A stretch of 64,000 nt of DNA from Micromonosporaceae bacterium KJ-029 (GCA_005402585.1 BIFP01000068.1:62001-126000); one strand, 5' to 3'; numbered from the stretch's first letter, positions 25,484 to 34,021 are shown. A program made the numbers and translations. Notes: a model not told the origin generated them from the letters alone.

Positions 25484-26332
25484 GTGGCGCTCTCGCTGGC
25501 AATCTCGCCCTGCCCCAACGACACGTTCGTCTTTCACGCCCTGGTGCACGGGCAGGTGCCCGGCGCGCCGCCGGTCACCGTGACGTACGCCGACGTCGAT
25601 GTGACCAACACGGCCGCCGAGCGTGGCGCGTTCGACCTGGTGAAGGTGAGTTACGCGGCGTTGCCGTGGCTGCTGGACGACTACCACCTGCTGCCGTGCG
25701 GGGGCGCGCTGGGCCGGGGCTGCGGGCCGCTGGTGCTCACCCGGGGCGACCGTGACGGCGAGCCGGACCGTAACGATCTTAGCGGTGCGACCGTGGCGGT
25801 GCCCGGCGACCGGACCACGGCGTACCTGCTCTTCCGGCTCTGGGCGGCCGGACGGACGCCGCAGCGCATCGAGGTGGTGCCGTTCCACGAGATCATGCCG
25901 GGCGTCGCCGCCGGGCGGTACGACGCCGGGCTGGTGATCCACGAGGCGCGGTTCACCTATCCGCGACACGGCCTGACCGCCCTGGTCGACCTCGGCGAGT
26001 GGTGGGAGGACGACACCGGCCTGCCGATCCCGCTCGGCGCCATCCTGGCCCGCCGGGGCGCGGTCGACCCGCAGGAGGCCACCGGGTGGATCCGGGACTC
26101 CGTGCAGCGGGCCTGGGCCGACCCGGCGGCCAGCCGGGCGTACGTGCTGGCGCACGCCCAGGAGATGGAGCCCGACGTGGTGGACCGACACATCGGCCTC
26201 TACGTCAACGAGTACACCGCCGACCTGGGTGAGTCGGGGTTCGCCGCCGTCGAGGCGCTGCTCGGCCGGGCCGCCGACGCCGGGCTCGTACCTCAGACCT
26301 CCAGCTCGCGGGCGACCGCGTGGACCAGCTGA
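25484..26332 (+). CDS. mqnD: 1,4-dihydroxy-6-naphthoate synthase
   Basis: 282 residues. The N-terminal LAISPCPNDTFVFHALVHG is the hallmark of MqnD, which converts cyclic dehypoxanthinyl futalosine to 1,4-dihydroxy-6-naphthoate. Other fits are DVDVTNTAAERGAFDLVKVS, GATVAVPGDRTTAYLLFRLW and a GLVIHEARFTY block. The start is the GTG at 25484, preceded by TACGGT and 6 nt (leaderless), rather than the ATG at 25343, whose extra 47 residues are not protein-like. The 3' end overlaps the convergent cold-shock gene by 40 bp. Confidence 0.9.
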   Translation: MALSLAISPCPNDTFVFHALVHGQVPGAPPVTVTYADVDVTNTAAERGAFDLVKVSYAALPWLLDDYHLLPCGGALGRGCGPLVLTRGDRDGEPDRNDLSGATVAVPGDRTTAYLLFRLWAAGRTPQRIEVVPFHEIMPGVAAGRYDAGLVIHEARFTYPRHGLTALVDLGEWWEDDTGLPIPLGAILARRGAVDPQEATGWIRDSVQRAWADPAASRAYVLAHAQEMEPDVVDRHIGLYVNEYTADLGESGFAAVEALLGRAADAGLVPQTSSSRATAWTS

Positions 26333-26679
26333 GCCACCTTCTGCGCGGTCTTACGATCTGGGAAGCGGCCCCGGCGCAGGTCCGGCTGGACCTTCGCCTC
26401 CAGCACCTTGATCATGTCTTCCACCAGGCCGTGCAGCTCCTCGGCGGGACGGCGGCGCAGCTCCGCCACGGACGGCGGAGCGTCCAGCAGCTTCACGCCC
26501 ATCGCCTGCGTACCCCGCCGGCTGTCCACCACGCTGAAGTCGATCCGCTGGCCGCCCTTGAGGTCGGTGACACCCGCCGGTAGCGCGGCCTTCGGCAGGA
26601 ACACGTCGCCACCCTCGTCACTGGTGACGAACCCGTATCCCTTGGTCGCGTCGTACCACTTCACTCGACCCGTAGGCAC
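26293..26679 (-). CDS. Cold-shock-domain protein with C-terminal extension
   Basis: 128 residues. Residues 1-65 are a cold-shock domain: GRVKWYDATKGYGFVTSDEG (RNP1-like KGYGFV) and DVFLP (RNP2-like), binding single-stranded nucleic acid. The C-terminal 60 residues are a helical extension (PAEELHGLVEDMIKVLEAKV and RFPDRKTAQKVAQLVHAV). This two-part form is typical of an actinobacterial paralogue such as mycobacterial CspB. The start is GTG at 26679. The gene tail lies antisense to the mqnD 3' end. Confidence 0.88.
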   Translation of the reverse strand: MPTGRVKWYDATKGYGFVTSDEGGDVFLPKAALPAGVTDLKGGQRIDFSVVDSRRGTQAMGVKLLDAPPSVAELRRRPAEELHGLVEDMIKVLEAKVQPDLRRGRFPDRKTAQKVAQLVHAVARELEV

Positions 26680-26710
26680 CTGAGAACCCCTGCTTCGTTT
26701 GAGACGTTTA

Positions 26711-27331
26711 CTACCTCAAGGCTAGCCGGATCATGCCGTCGAGCGCCGCTGGGAATCCGGTGAGATCCGCGAGCACCGTCGTCGCCCCGGCGTCCCGTAG
26801 CTCAGCGGCGGAACACGGCCCGGTGGCCACTGCGAACGCGGGCACCCCGGCCGCCTCTGCCGCCACCATGTCGGCCACGTGGTCGCCCACATAGTGGGTC
26901 GCGCCGTGCGCCCGCAACGCCGTCGCCTTCTCCTCGGCGAACAGGTCCCCGGCCAGCTCGTCCACCACCAGACCGAGGTGGTCCAGGTGCAGCCGCGCCA
27001 GCCGGCCGATCTTCGAGGTGACCACCAGCACCCGCCCGCCCCGCTCCCGCACGGCGTCAAGGGCGGCCCGGGCACCCGGCAACGGCACGGTCGGCGTGAT
27101 CGCGTACGCCGGGTAGAGCTCGCGGTAGACGCGGACCGCCTCCTCCACCTGCTCGGCCGGGAACCAGCGGGCGATCTCGGTGCGCAGCGGCGGGCCGAGC
27201 CGGGACACCGCCGCCTCGGCGTCGACGGGTACGCCCGTCCGCTCGGTCAGCGCACGGTAGGCCGCGGCGATACCGGGGCGCGAGTCGACCAGGGTCATGT
27301 CGAGGTCGAAACCGACCGTGAGTGGGAGCAT
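26711..27331 (-). CDS. HAD-superfamily phosphatase
   Basis: 206 residues with the HAD motifs: I, GFDLDMTLVDSRPG (Asp nucleophile; DxD); II, LVVTSK; III, Lys in the FAEEKATALRAHG region; IV, YVGDHVADMVAAEAAG. The cap helices place it with phosphoglycolate-phosphatase-like enzymes. The substrate is unknown. TAGCTT 6 nt before the ATG at 27331 indicates a leaderless transcript. It is divergent from the XPB-partner gene across 83 bp. Confidence 0.88.
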   Translation of the reverse strand: MLPLTVGFDLDMTLVDSRPGIAAAYRALTERTGVPVDAEAAVSRLGPPLRTEIARWFPAEQVEEAVRVYRELYPAYAITPTVPLPGARAALDAVRERGGRVLVVTSKIGRLARLHLDHLGLVVDELAGDLFAEEKATALRAHGATHYVGDHVADMVAAEAAGVPAFAVATGPCSAAELRDAGATTVLADLTGFPAALDGMIRLALR

Positions 27332-27337
27332 GCTGAG

Positions 27338-27343
27338 AAGCTA
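27338..27343 (-). promoter_or_regulatory. -10 box (TAGCTT) of the HAD gene
   Basis: Minus-strand TAGCTT, then CTCAGC, then the ATG at 27331: leaderless geometry. The gene on the other strand has TAGCGT 9 nt before its ATG at 27415, so the two promoters share an 80-bp region. Confidence 0.45.
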
Positions 27344-27414
27344 CCCGGCCGACTGGACCAGCCCGGTCGTCCGATGGGCGGGAGCGGCCCCGGCCGGGCT
27401 AGCGTGGAACGACG

Positions 27415-29889
27415 ATGACCACCTCACTCGCCGACCACCTGCGGTCACTGCCCGACGAGTCGCTCGCCGCCCTGCTCCAGCTGCGGCCCGACCTCGTGGT
27501 ACCGGTACCCGCCGACGTCGCCGCGCTCGCCATCCGGGCCCAGTCCCGGGTCTCGGTGTCGCGCGCCCTGGACGGGCTGGACCAGTTCACCATCCAGATC
27601 ATGGACGCCGCCCGGTTGACCCGTGACCCGGCCGACGGCACCACCTCGGTCGACGGGGTCCTCGCGATGGCCACCGCCGGCCCCCGACCACCGGCACCGG
27701 CCGCCGTCCGGGCCGCCCTCGACCGGCTACGCGCCCGGTTCCTGCTGTACGGCCCCGACCACCAGCTCCAACTGGTGGGTGGCATCGACGAGATCTCCCC
27801 GTACCCCGCGGGGCTCGGCCGGCCGGCGGCGGAGCTGGACCCGCGCACGGCCGCGCTCTGCGCGGACCCGGCGAAGCTGCGGCGGACGCTGCTGGCCGCG
27901 CCACCGTCGGCCCGGGCGATCCTGGACCGGCTGGCGGCCGGGCCGCCGGTCGGCAGCGTGCCGCCCGGCGCGTTGCGGGCACCCGCGGCCGGCACCGACG
28001 ACGACCTGCCCCCGGACGAGACCAACGGCGGGGCGCCCACCGGCTCCCCGATCCGGTGGCTGGTCGACCACCGGCTGCTGGTCCGGGTCGCCGGTGGCAA
28101 GGGCGGCACCGCCGGCATGGTCGAGCTGCCCCGGGAGATCGGGCTGCTGCTGCGGCGCGACACCGGGCCGCTGGGCCCGCTGCGCACCAGCCCACCGCCG
28201 GTGGCCGCCACCCCGCGCGAGCCGAAGGCCGCCGACTCCGCCGGGGCCGGGCAGACCATGGAGGCGGTACGCCACACCGAGGCACTGCTGGAACAGCTGG
28301 CCGCCGAACCCGCTCCGGTGCTGCGCTCGGGTGGTCTCGGCGTACGCGACCTGCGCCGGTTGGCCCGCGCCACCGGGCTGGACGAGTCGACGGCGGCGCT
28401 GCTGCTGGAGGTGTCGTACGCGGCCGGCCTGACCGGCGAGGTTGAGCTGCCCGGCACCGCCGGCCGGTACGGCGCCGACCAGCAGGTGCTGCCGACCGCC
28501 GGGTACGAGATGTGGCGGGCCGGTTCGCTGGCCCAGCGTTGGGAGCAACTGGCCCGGGCGTGGCTGACCATGACCCGGCAGGTCGGGCTGGTCGGCCAGC
28601 GCGACGACCGGGACCGCCCGATCACCGTGCTCTCCGCCGAGGCGGAGCGGGCCGGCGCGCCGGTCGCCCGGCGGGCGGTGCTCGGCGTGCTCGCCGACCT
28701 GGAACCGGCCACCGCGCCCACCGTCGACGAGGTGCTGGCGCTGCTCGACTGGCGGGCGCCCCGACGCAGCCGGGGTCGGGAGGCGGCCCATAAGGAGGTG
28801 CTCGCCGAGGCGGCCACGCTGGGCGTGACCGGGCTGGGGGCGCTCAGCTCGTACGGGCGGCTGCTGCTGGCGGAGGCGACGGCGGCCGAGGACCGGGACG
28901 CGGAGGACCCGCTCGGGCTCCGGGCCGACGCCGAGGACGGCGAGACGAGTACGGCGGTCCGGGCGCTGGACGCGCTGCTGCCCGCCCCGGTGGACCACTT
29001 CCTGGTGCAGGCCGACCTGACCGTGGTGGTGCCCGGACCGCCGGAGCCGGCGCTGGCCGCCGAACTGGAGGTGATCGCCGAGCCCGAGTCGGCCGGCGGG
29101 GCGAGCGTGTACCGGGTCACCCCGGGCAGTGTGCGCCGGGCGCTGGACGCCGGCTACTCCGCGGACGACCTGCACGGTCTGTTCCGGCGCCGGTCCCGTA
29201 CGCCCGTGCCGCAGGGGTTGACGTACCTGGTCGACGACGTGGCCCGTAAGCACGGCGGGCTGCGGGCCGGCTCCGCCGGGGCGTACCTGCGCAGCGACGA
29301 CGAGGCGCTGCTGGCCGAGGTGCTGGCGGACAAGCGGGTGGAGGCGCTCGCGTTGCGCCGGCTCGCGCCCACGGTGCTGGTCACCCCGTACCAGGTCGGC
29401 CGGATGCTGACCGCGCTGCGGGAGGCCGGCTACGCCCCGGTGGCCGAGGACGCCACCGGTTCGGCGGTGCTCACCCGGCCGAAGGCCCGGCGGGCGCCGG
29501 CCCGGGTGTCGGTGGCCACCCGGGCGCTCGACCCGCTCGCCCCTCCGCGCCTGCCGCTGCCTCGCCTGCTGGGCGTGGTGGAGCAGATCCGCCGGGGTGA
29601 CGCGGCGGCACGGGCGGCCCGGCGGGCTCCGGCGGCGGTACGGGGCTCGGCCCCGACCAGACCGGTGCCCGCGCACAGTCACAGCGATGCCTTGGCCGTG
29701 CTCCAACAGGCGGTCCGGGACAAGGCGTTGGTCTGGGTGGGCTACGTCGACGCACACGGGGCAACCGCGTCGCGGCTGGTACGCCCGGTCTCACTCGGCG
29801 CGGGCTACCTGCGCGCGGAGGACGAGCGGACGGAGATGCTGCACACCTTCGCGCTGCACCGGATCACGGCGGCGGTGCTGGAGAAGTGA
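27415..29889 (+). CDS. Helicase-associated protein paired with XPB (WYL-like C-terminus)
   Basis: 824 residues. The N-terminus (LADHLRSLPDESLAALLQLR) and repeated winged-helix-like stretches (VRDLRRLARATGLDESTAAL) fit the helicase_C_3 / XPB-Ssl2-like family, as in the mycobacterial gene next to ercc3 (Rv0862c, from memory). The middle holds a beta-strand block (HFLVQADLTVVVPGPPEPAL). The last 80 residues (DKALVWVGYVDAHGATASRL, then TFALHRITAAVLE) resemble a WYL domain, which binds nucleic acid or nucleotides. No ATPase motifs are seen, so it probably works with the downstream XPB helicase as a DNA-binding partner (inference). Confidence 0.82.
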   Translation: MTTSLADHLRSLPDESLAALLQLRPDLVVPVPADVAALAIRAQSRVSVSRALDGLDQFTIQIMDAARLTRDPADGTTSVDGVLAMATAGPRPPAPAAVRAALDRLRARFLLYGPDHQLQLVGGIDEISPYPAGLGRPAAELDPRTAALCADPAKLRRTLLAAPPSARAILDRLAAGPPVGSVPPGALRAPAAGTDDDLPPDETNGGAPTGSPIRWLVDHRLLVRVAGGKGGTAGMVELPREIGLLLRRDTGPLGPLRTSPPPVAATPREPKAADSAGAGQTMEAVRHTEALLEQLAAEPAPVLRSGGLGVRDLRRLARATGLDESTAALLLEVSYAAGLTGEVELPGTAGRYGADQQVLPTAGYEMWRAGSLAQRWEQLARAWLTMTRQVGLVGQRDDRDRPITVLSAEAERAGAPVARRAVLGVLADLEPATAPTVDEVLALLDWRAPRRSRGREAAHKEVLAEAATLGVTGLGALSSYGRLLLAEATAAEDRDAEDPLGLRADAEDGETSTAVRALDALLPAPVDHFLVQADLTVVVPGPPEPALAAELEVIAEPESAGGASVYRVTPGSVRRALDAGYSADDLHGLFRRRSRTPVPQGLTYLVDDVARKHGGLRAGSAGAYLRSDDEALLAEVLADKRVEALALRRLAPTVLVTPYQVGRMLTALREAGYAPVAEDATGSAVLTRPKARRAPARVSVATRALDPLAPPRLPLPRLLGVVEQIRRGDAAARAARRAPAAVRGSAPTRPVPAHSHSDALAVLQQAVRDKALVWVGYVDAHGATASRLVRPVSLGAGYLRAEDERTEMLHTFALHRITAAVLEK

Positions 29890-29895
29890 ACCGGG

Positions 29896-30135
29896 TCAGC
29901 GGCGGCTGCGCCGCACCGACCCGACGACCGCCACGACCAGCAGCAACGCGAACCCGGTGCCGGCGGCCTCGCCGACCGAGTCCACGAAACCCTGCTGGAG
30001 CACGAGCCAGCCGAAGAGGAACCAGCCGAAGAGAAGCACCCCGACGACCGCGTACGCGACCACCGTCGCGGTGGAGACGGGTGCTGTCGACTCGACCTGC
30101 TCGCGTTCGGGGATCACTTCCTGATCGACGGACAT
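29896..30135 (-). CDS. Small membrane protein of unknown function
   Basis: 79 residues with an acidic N-terminus (SVDQEVIPEREQVES), two membrane segments (STATVVAYAVVGVLLFGWFL and GFALLLVVAVVG) and a basic tail (RRSRR), so both ends probably face the cytoplasm. I recognise no family. It sits in the antisense orientation between the XPB partner and XPB, 6 bp from the partner's stop. Confidence 0.55.
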   Translation of the reverse strand: MSVDQEVIPEREQVESTAPVSTATVVAYAVVGVLLFGWFLFGWLVLQQGFVDSVGEAAGTGFALLLVVAVVGSVRRSRR

Positions 30136-30606
30136 GTGCCCTCCCCCGTTCGGTCCGGCCTGCCGTCAAGAGTGTCACCATGAGCGGTTATCGACCAGTA
30201 GCAGCGCGTACTGATCCGACCCGGCTCGCCCCGGTGACGCGACGGTGAAACGGTGGACGGGTTCGCCGGTCCGGCCCGGGCGTACCGCTCGCCCCCGTTG
30301 GCTGGTCCGCGTCGACGGGAACGGCCCCCGCTTCCTGGCCCGTCTGAGCACGGATCGAACGCGCACGCACCGGCGCCGACCGGCATGACGACCGCGAGGC
30401 GCTGCGACGGCCCGTTGCGACCTCCCGGACCGCCGCCCCTCGACACTCGTCCCCCCCTGCTAGACGGTTCGGGATGCCGGGTTGGTTGCGCGTGGTGCGG
30501 ATTTTCCTGCCGCCGACCGGGACGTGTAACACTGGATGGTCGCCCTGAGGCAGGTCACCGACCCGCCGTGGCGGCCGGATCAGCCGTACCGAGGAGAGGA
30601 TTCGGC
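30136..30606. other. 470-bp gap upstream of XPB, no gene seen
   Basis: No convincing coding region or stable hairpin is evident between the small membrane gene and XPB. The XPB open frame extends to 30253 but that part is low-complexity and lacks family similarity. The promoter of XPB probably lies here; I could not place it. Confidence 0.5.
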
Positions 30607-32286
30607 GTGAGTGGTGGACCTCTGATCGTTCAGTCGGACAAGACTCTGCTGCTGGAGATCGACCACCCCGACGCGCAGGCCTGCCGGATGGCCATCGCGC
30701 CCTTCGCCGAGTTGGAGCGCTCCCCCGAGCACGTGCACACCTACCGGTTGACCCCGCTCGGACTGTGGAACGCCCGCGCCGCCGGCCACGACGCCGAGGG
30801 CGTGGTGGACGCGCTGATCAAGTACTCGCGGTACCCGGTGCCGCACGCCCTGCTGGTGGACGTGGCCGAGACCATGGACCGGTACGGCCGGCTCCAGCTC
30901 GCCAACGACCCGGTGCACGGACTGGTGCTGCGCGCCCTGGACCGGGTGGTGCTGGTCGAGGTCGCCAAGAGCAAGAAGCTCGCCGGGATGCTCGGCGCCA
31001 AGATCGACGACGACACCATCGCGGTGCACCCGTCGGAGCGGGGGCGACTCAAGCAGGCCCTGCTGAAGCTCGGCTGGCCGGCGGAGGACCTGGCCGGGTA
31101 CGTCGACGGCGAGGCGCACCCGATCGAGCTGGCCGAGCAGGGCAAGAACGGCGGCAAGCCGTGGACGCTGCGGTCGTACCAGCGGGAGGCCGTCGAGGCG
31201 TTCTGGGCCGGCGGGTCGGGCGTGGTGGTGCTGCCCTGCGGCGCCGGCAAGACGCTGGTGGGCGCGGCGGCGATGGCCGAGGTGAAGGCGACCACGCTCA
31301 TCCTGGTCACCAACACGGTCGCCGGCCGGCAGTGGAAGCGGGAGCTGGTCGCCCGCACCTCGCTGACCGAAGACGAGATCGGCGAGTACTCCGGCGAACG
31401 CAAGGAGATCCGACCGGTCACCATCGCCACGTACCAGGTGCTCACCTCGCGGCGCGGCGGCGCCTTCACCCACCTGGACCTGTTCGGTGCCCGCGACTGG
31501 GGCCTGGTCGTCTACGACGAGGTGCACCTGCTGCCCGCGCCGATCTTCCGGTTCACCGCGGACCTGCAGGCCCGCCGCCGGCTCGGGCTGACCGCGACCC
31601 TGGTCCGCGAGGACGGCCGGGAGGGCGACGTGTTCAGCCTGATCGGCCCGAAGCGGTACGACGCGCCGTGGAAGGACATCGAGTCGCAGGGCTGGATCGC
31701 CCCGGCCGACTGCACCGAGGTCAGGGTCACCCTGACCGACGCGGAACGGATGGCGTACGCGACGGCCGAGACGGAGGAGCGCTACCGGATGGCGGCCACC
31801 GCCCGCACCAAGCTGCCGGTGGTGAAGGCACTGGTCGACCGGCATCCGGACGAGCAGACGCTGGTGATCGGTGCGTACATCGACCAGCTGCACCAGCTCG
31901 GCGAGTACCTGGACGCCCCGATCGTGCAGGGCTCGACCACGAACAAGGAGCGGGAGCGGCTGTTCGACGCGTTCCGCTCCGGTGAGATCCGCACGCTGGT
32001 GATCTCCAAGGTCGGCAACTTCTCGATCGACCTGCCGGAGGCGGCGGTGGCGATCCAGGTGTCGGGCACGTTCGGCTCACGGCAGGAGGAGGCTCAGCGA
32101 CTCGGCCGGGTACTCCGCCCGAAGGCCGACGGCCGGCAGGCGCACTTCTACACCGTGGTTTCCCGGGACACCATCGACACCGAGTACGCCGCCCACCGCC
32201 AGCGTTTCCTGGCCGAGCAGGGGTACGCGTACACCATCGTCGACGCCGACGACGTCCTCGGCCCGAAGCTCCCGAGCGTGGACTGA
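30607..32286 (+). CDS. XPB-type DNA helicase
   Basis: 559 residues, an SF2 helicase related to eukaryotic XPB/ERCC3 and mycobacterial XPB (3'-5' DNA unwinding). Walker A LPCGAGKTLVGAAAM, DEVH box VVYDEVHLLPAP, the RED motif in TLVREDGREG, and C-terminal motifs V-VI (NFSIDLPEAAVAIQVSGTFG, SRQEEAQRLGRVLRP) are all present. The N-terminal 180 residues match the bacterial XPB N-domain. The GTG at 30607 follows GAGGAG. The partner gene lies upstream in the same direction with a 470-bp gap. The role in repair in bacteria is not settled. Confidence 0.93.
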   Translation: MSGGPLIVQSDKTLLLEIDHPDAQACRMAIAPFAELERSPEHVHTYRLTPLGLWNARAAGHDAEGVVDALIKYSRYPVPHALLVDVAETMDRYGRLQLANDPVHGLVLRALDRVVLVEVAKSKKLAGMLGAKIDDDTIAVHPSERGRLKQALLKLGWPAEDLAGYVDGEAHPIELAEQGKNGGKPWTLRSYQREAVEAFWAGGSGVVVLPCGAGKTLVGAAAMAEVKATTLILVTNTVAGRQWKRELVARTSLTEDEIGEYSGERKEIRPVTIATYQVLTSRRGGAFTHLDLFGARDWGLVVYDEVHLLPAPIFRFTADLQARRRLGLTATLVREDGREGDVFSLIGPKRYDAPWKDIESQGWIAPADCTEVRVTLTDAERMAYATAETEERYRMAATARTKLPVVKALVDRHPDEQTLVIGAYIDQLHQLGEYLDAPIVQGSTTNKERERLFDAFRSGEIRTLVISKVGNFSIDLPEAAVAIQVSGTFGSRQEEAQRLGRVLRPKADGRQAHFYTVVSRDTIDTEYAAHRQRFLAEQGYAYTIVDADDVLGPKLPSVD

Positions 32287-32296
32287 TCCACGCTGC

Positions 32297-32641
32297 TCAG
32301 GCGGCCCTTAGCCGGCGCAGGATGTACTGGTTGAGGCTCAGTCCGTCCTCGGCGGCCTGGATGGCGAGTTCGCGGTGCAGGCTCTCTCCAACCCGGAGGT
32401 TGAACTTGCCCGAGTAGCTGCGCTCCGCGAACGGCTCCGGCACCTCCTCGCCCTGCTCCTTCATGTCCGCGATCACGTCACGCAGCAGGTCCTGCAGCCC
32501 CTGCAGAGCCTCGATCTGCGAGGTGGCCAGCCACGAGAGGGAGGGAAACTCGGCGCAGGTGGCGACAAACTCGTGATCCTGGGCCGACCACGTGACGCGA
32601 TAGGTGTAGTGGGAGATCTCCGGACGGGGATCGATCTGCAT
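32297..32641 (-). CDS. hicB: HicB-family antitoxin
   Basis: 114 residues. The N-terminal part is a HicB partial-RNase-H-like domain (SHYTYRVTWSAQDHEFVATC, AEFPSLSWLATSQIEALQGL), and the C-terminal part is a ribbon-helix-helix DNA-binding domain (SGKFNLRVGESLHRELAIQA, GLSLNQYILRRL). It should neutralise HicA and bind the operator at 32896-32911. Its ATG overlaps the last base of hicA's stop (TGATG), so the toxin gene comes first. It is 10 bp from the convergent XPB stop. Confidence 0.88.
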   Translation of the reverse strand: MQIDPRPEISHYTYRVTWSAQDHEFVATCAEFPSLSWLATSQIEALQGLQDLLRDVIADMKEQGEEVPEPFAERSYSGKFNLRVGESLHRELAIQAAEDGLSLNQYILRRLRAA

Positions 32642-32886
32642 CACATGGCCTCCTTCTTGTCGATCGCCTTCAGCACCTGCCGAACCTGATACGCCTTGGC
32701 CTTGCCTTTGTCGTCCTGGATATTGACGCGTGGGTCGCCAGCCCAGGGCATCTTGAACACGGCGTGCGAGGTGCCGGCCTGCCGCGGCTTCCCGAAGTAG
32801 TGCTCGCACACCCGGTAGAGATCGTTGTAGGCGATGTTCTGCTGGTGCTTCCGCATCGCCTCAACGAGCTTGTCTATGGACGGCAC
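32641..32886 (-). CDS. hicA: HicA-family mRNA interferase toxin
   Basis: 81 residues, with the dsRBD-like HicA fold: the conserved His in GTSHAVFKMP, then VNIQDDKGKAKAYQVRQVLK. HicA cleaves mRNA until bound by HicB. It starts with GTG at 32886, decided by a TACTAT box 6 nt upstream (leaderless). The order toxin then antitoxin is usual for HicAB. Both ORFs appear intact, so the module is probably functional. Confidence 0.87.
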   Translation of the reverse strand: MPSIDKLVEAMRKHQQNIAYNDLYRVCEHYFGKPRQAGTSHAVFKMPWAGDPRVNIQDDKGKAKAYQVRQVLKAIDKKEAM

Positions 32887-32892
32887 TTACCG

Positions 32893-32911
32893 ATAGTACC
32901 ACTGGCGGTAC
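32893..32911 (-). promoter_or_regulatory. hicAB promoter and operator
   Basis: GTACC-actggc-GGTAC (32896-32911) is a 5-6-5 inverted repeat. The minus-strand -10 box TACTAT (32893-32898) overlaps one arm. This is the expected autorepression site of HicB. Confidence 0.6.
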
Positions 32912-32953
32912 CATCGCAGTAGACAGCCCGAGCCACCCGGGGCCCCACGATCG

Positions 32954-33085
32954 GTGAGCAGCGCGGCTCACCGCGCCGACCTGCTCCGGGCCCGGATTTT
33001 CGCCCGTACCGCCGCTCGGGTGCTGGCCCGGCTCAGCGCCCGTGTCGAGCCGGGCGGGGTGACCGTCTCTGACGAGGACCAGTAG
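32954..33085 (+). CDS. Possible small protein, 43 residues
   Basis: GTG 32954 to TAG 33085 gives VSSAAHRADLLRARIFARTA, then an Arg/Ala-rich helix and an acidic VSDEDQ end. It looks like an amphipathic helix with a polar tail, but no family is recognised and no good ribosome site is visible. It might be a remnant of a longer gene. The remaining 33086-33286 holds no gene that I can support. Confidence 0.25.
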   Translation: MSSAAHRADLLRARIFARTAARVLARLSARVEPGGVTVSDEDQ

Positions 33086-33286
33086 TGCGTACGCCATTGG
33101 GTCTTCTGCGATCGGCCGGTGCCCGGCGGCGGGCGGTGCGCGCTGCCGACCAACCACACCGCGCCCTGCTCGCGGCGCGCGCCGTGGCTCGGCCGCCCCC
33201 TGACGGCGGCCAGCGCTTGGCCTGCAGACACGAACGGGTTGACGAACGGCTGGCCCGTCAACCCCGATACGTGCCCGTGAAGCCGA

Positions 33287-34021
33287 TCAGATCTTGCCGT
33301 CACCGGCCCGGAAGGCCACCCAGGCGTCGCTCATCCGGTCCGCCTGGCCCGGGGTGAACATGTTCATGCAGGAGTCCTGCGTGTAGTCCATTAAGTTGCG
33401 GATCGGGTCCAGCCCGGGTGCGGCGCAGGTGTCCGCGCCGACCGGGCAGTTGAACTGCGGATGCGCCTCACGCGGCGTGTCCGCGACAAAGTCGCCGGAG
33501 GCGGAGCAGCCGTGCGCGAAGGTGTGCTCCAGCATCAGCCAGTGGCCGACCTCGTGGGTCAGCGTGTCACCCAGGGCGTACTTGCCCGCCGTCCCACCCG
33601 GCATCGATTCGTCGAGGATCACCACGCCGTCGATGTAGTCCCGGCCGTTGTTGTAACCCTTCGGGAAGTACGCCCAGCCGAGGAGCCCGCCGCCGATGTT
33701 CGCCGCGTACACGTTCAGGGTGCGGGCGTCGCCGGTGTACAGGGCCTTCTTCATGTCCCGCTCGTTCTTGCCGGGCACGACCGTGTACCAGTCGCTGTTC
33801 ACCGTCCAGGTCGTGTCGACCAGCGAGAAGCGGAACGGGGTGTCGGAGGCGTCCGGCGCGGTGCGGCCCGCGAACGAGTCGTTCAGCACCTCCATCTGCT
33901 CCGCGATCATGGTGTTCCACCTGGCCGTCTCGGCGGCACTGAGCGGGTGGTCGGAGATCATGTGGAAGACCGTGGGGACGGAGACGTTGCCGTCCGGGAG
34001 CCGCGGCGAATCCTTGATCAC
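33287..34021 (-). CDS. Pappalysin-like (M43) zinc metalloprotease, 5' end disrupted
   Basis: 244 residues from GTG 34021. The zinc site is HEVGHWLMLEH (residues 156-166) and the Met-turn is NLMDY (209-213), as in M43 secreted proteases; the usual Gly of HExxHxxGxxH is Met here. Family members have a signal peptide and a pro-segment. Here the same frame stays open upstream and encodes a convincing pro-segment and signal-peptide end (ATAAPANASPGVEACEPG at about 34118-34165), but no ATG, GTG or TTG precedes it in frame. So the real start is lost, frameshifted or mis-sequenced, and the product from 34021 would not be secreted normally. Confidence 0.75.
   Translation of the reverse strand: MIKDSPRLPDGNVSVPTVFHMISDHPLSAAETARWNTMIAEQMEVLNDSFAGRTAPDASDTPFRFSLVDTTWTVNSDWYTVVPGKNERDMKKALYTGDARTLNVYAANIGGGLLGWAYFPKGYNNGRDYIDGVVILDESMPGGTAGKYALGDTLTHEVGHWLMLEHTFAHGCSASGDFVADTPREAHPQFNCPVGADTCAAPGLDPIRNLMDYTQDSCMNMFTPGQADRMSDAWVAFRAGDGKI

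Noticed and set aside
30253..30606. N-terminal extension of XPB
   Set aside because: It is low-complexity and lacks similarity to XPB; the GTG at 30607 has a good ribosome site.
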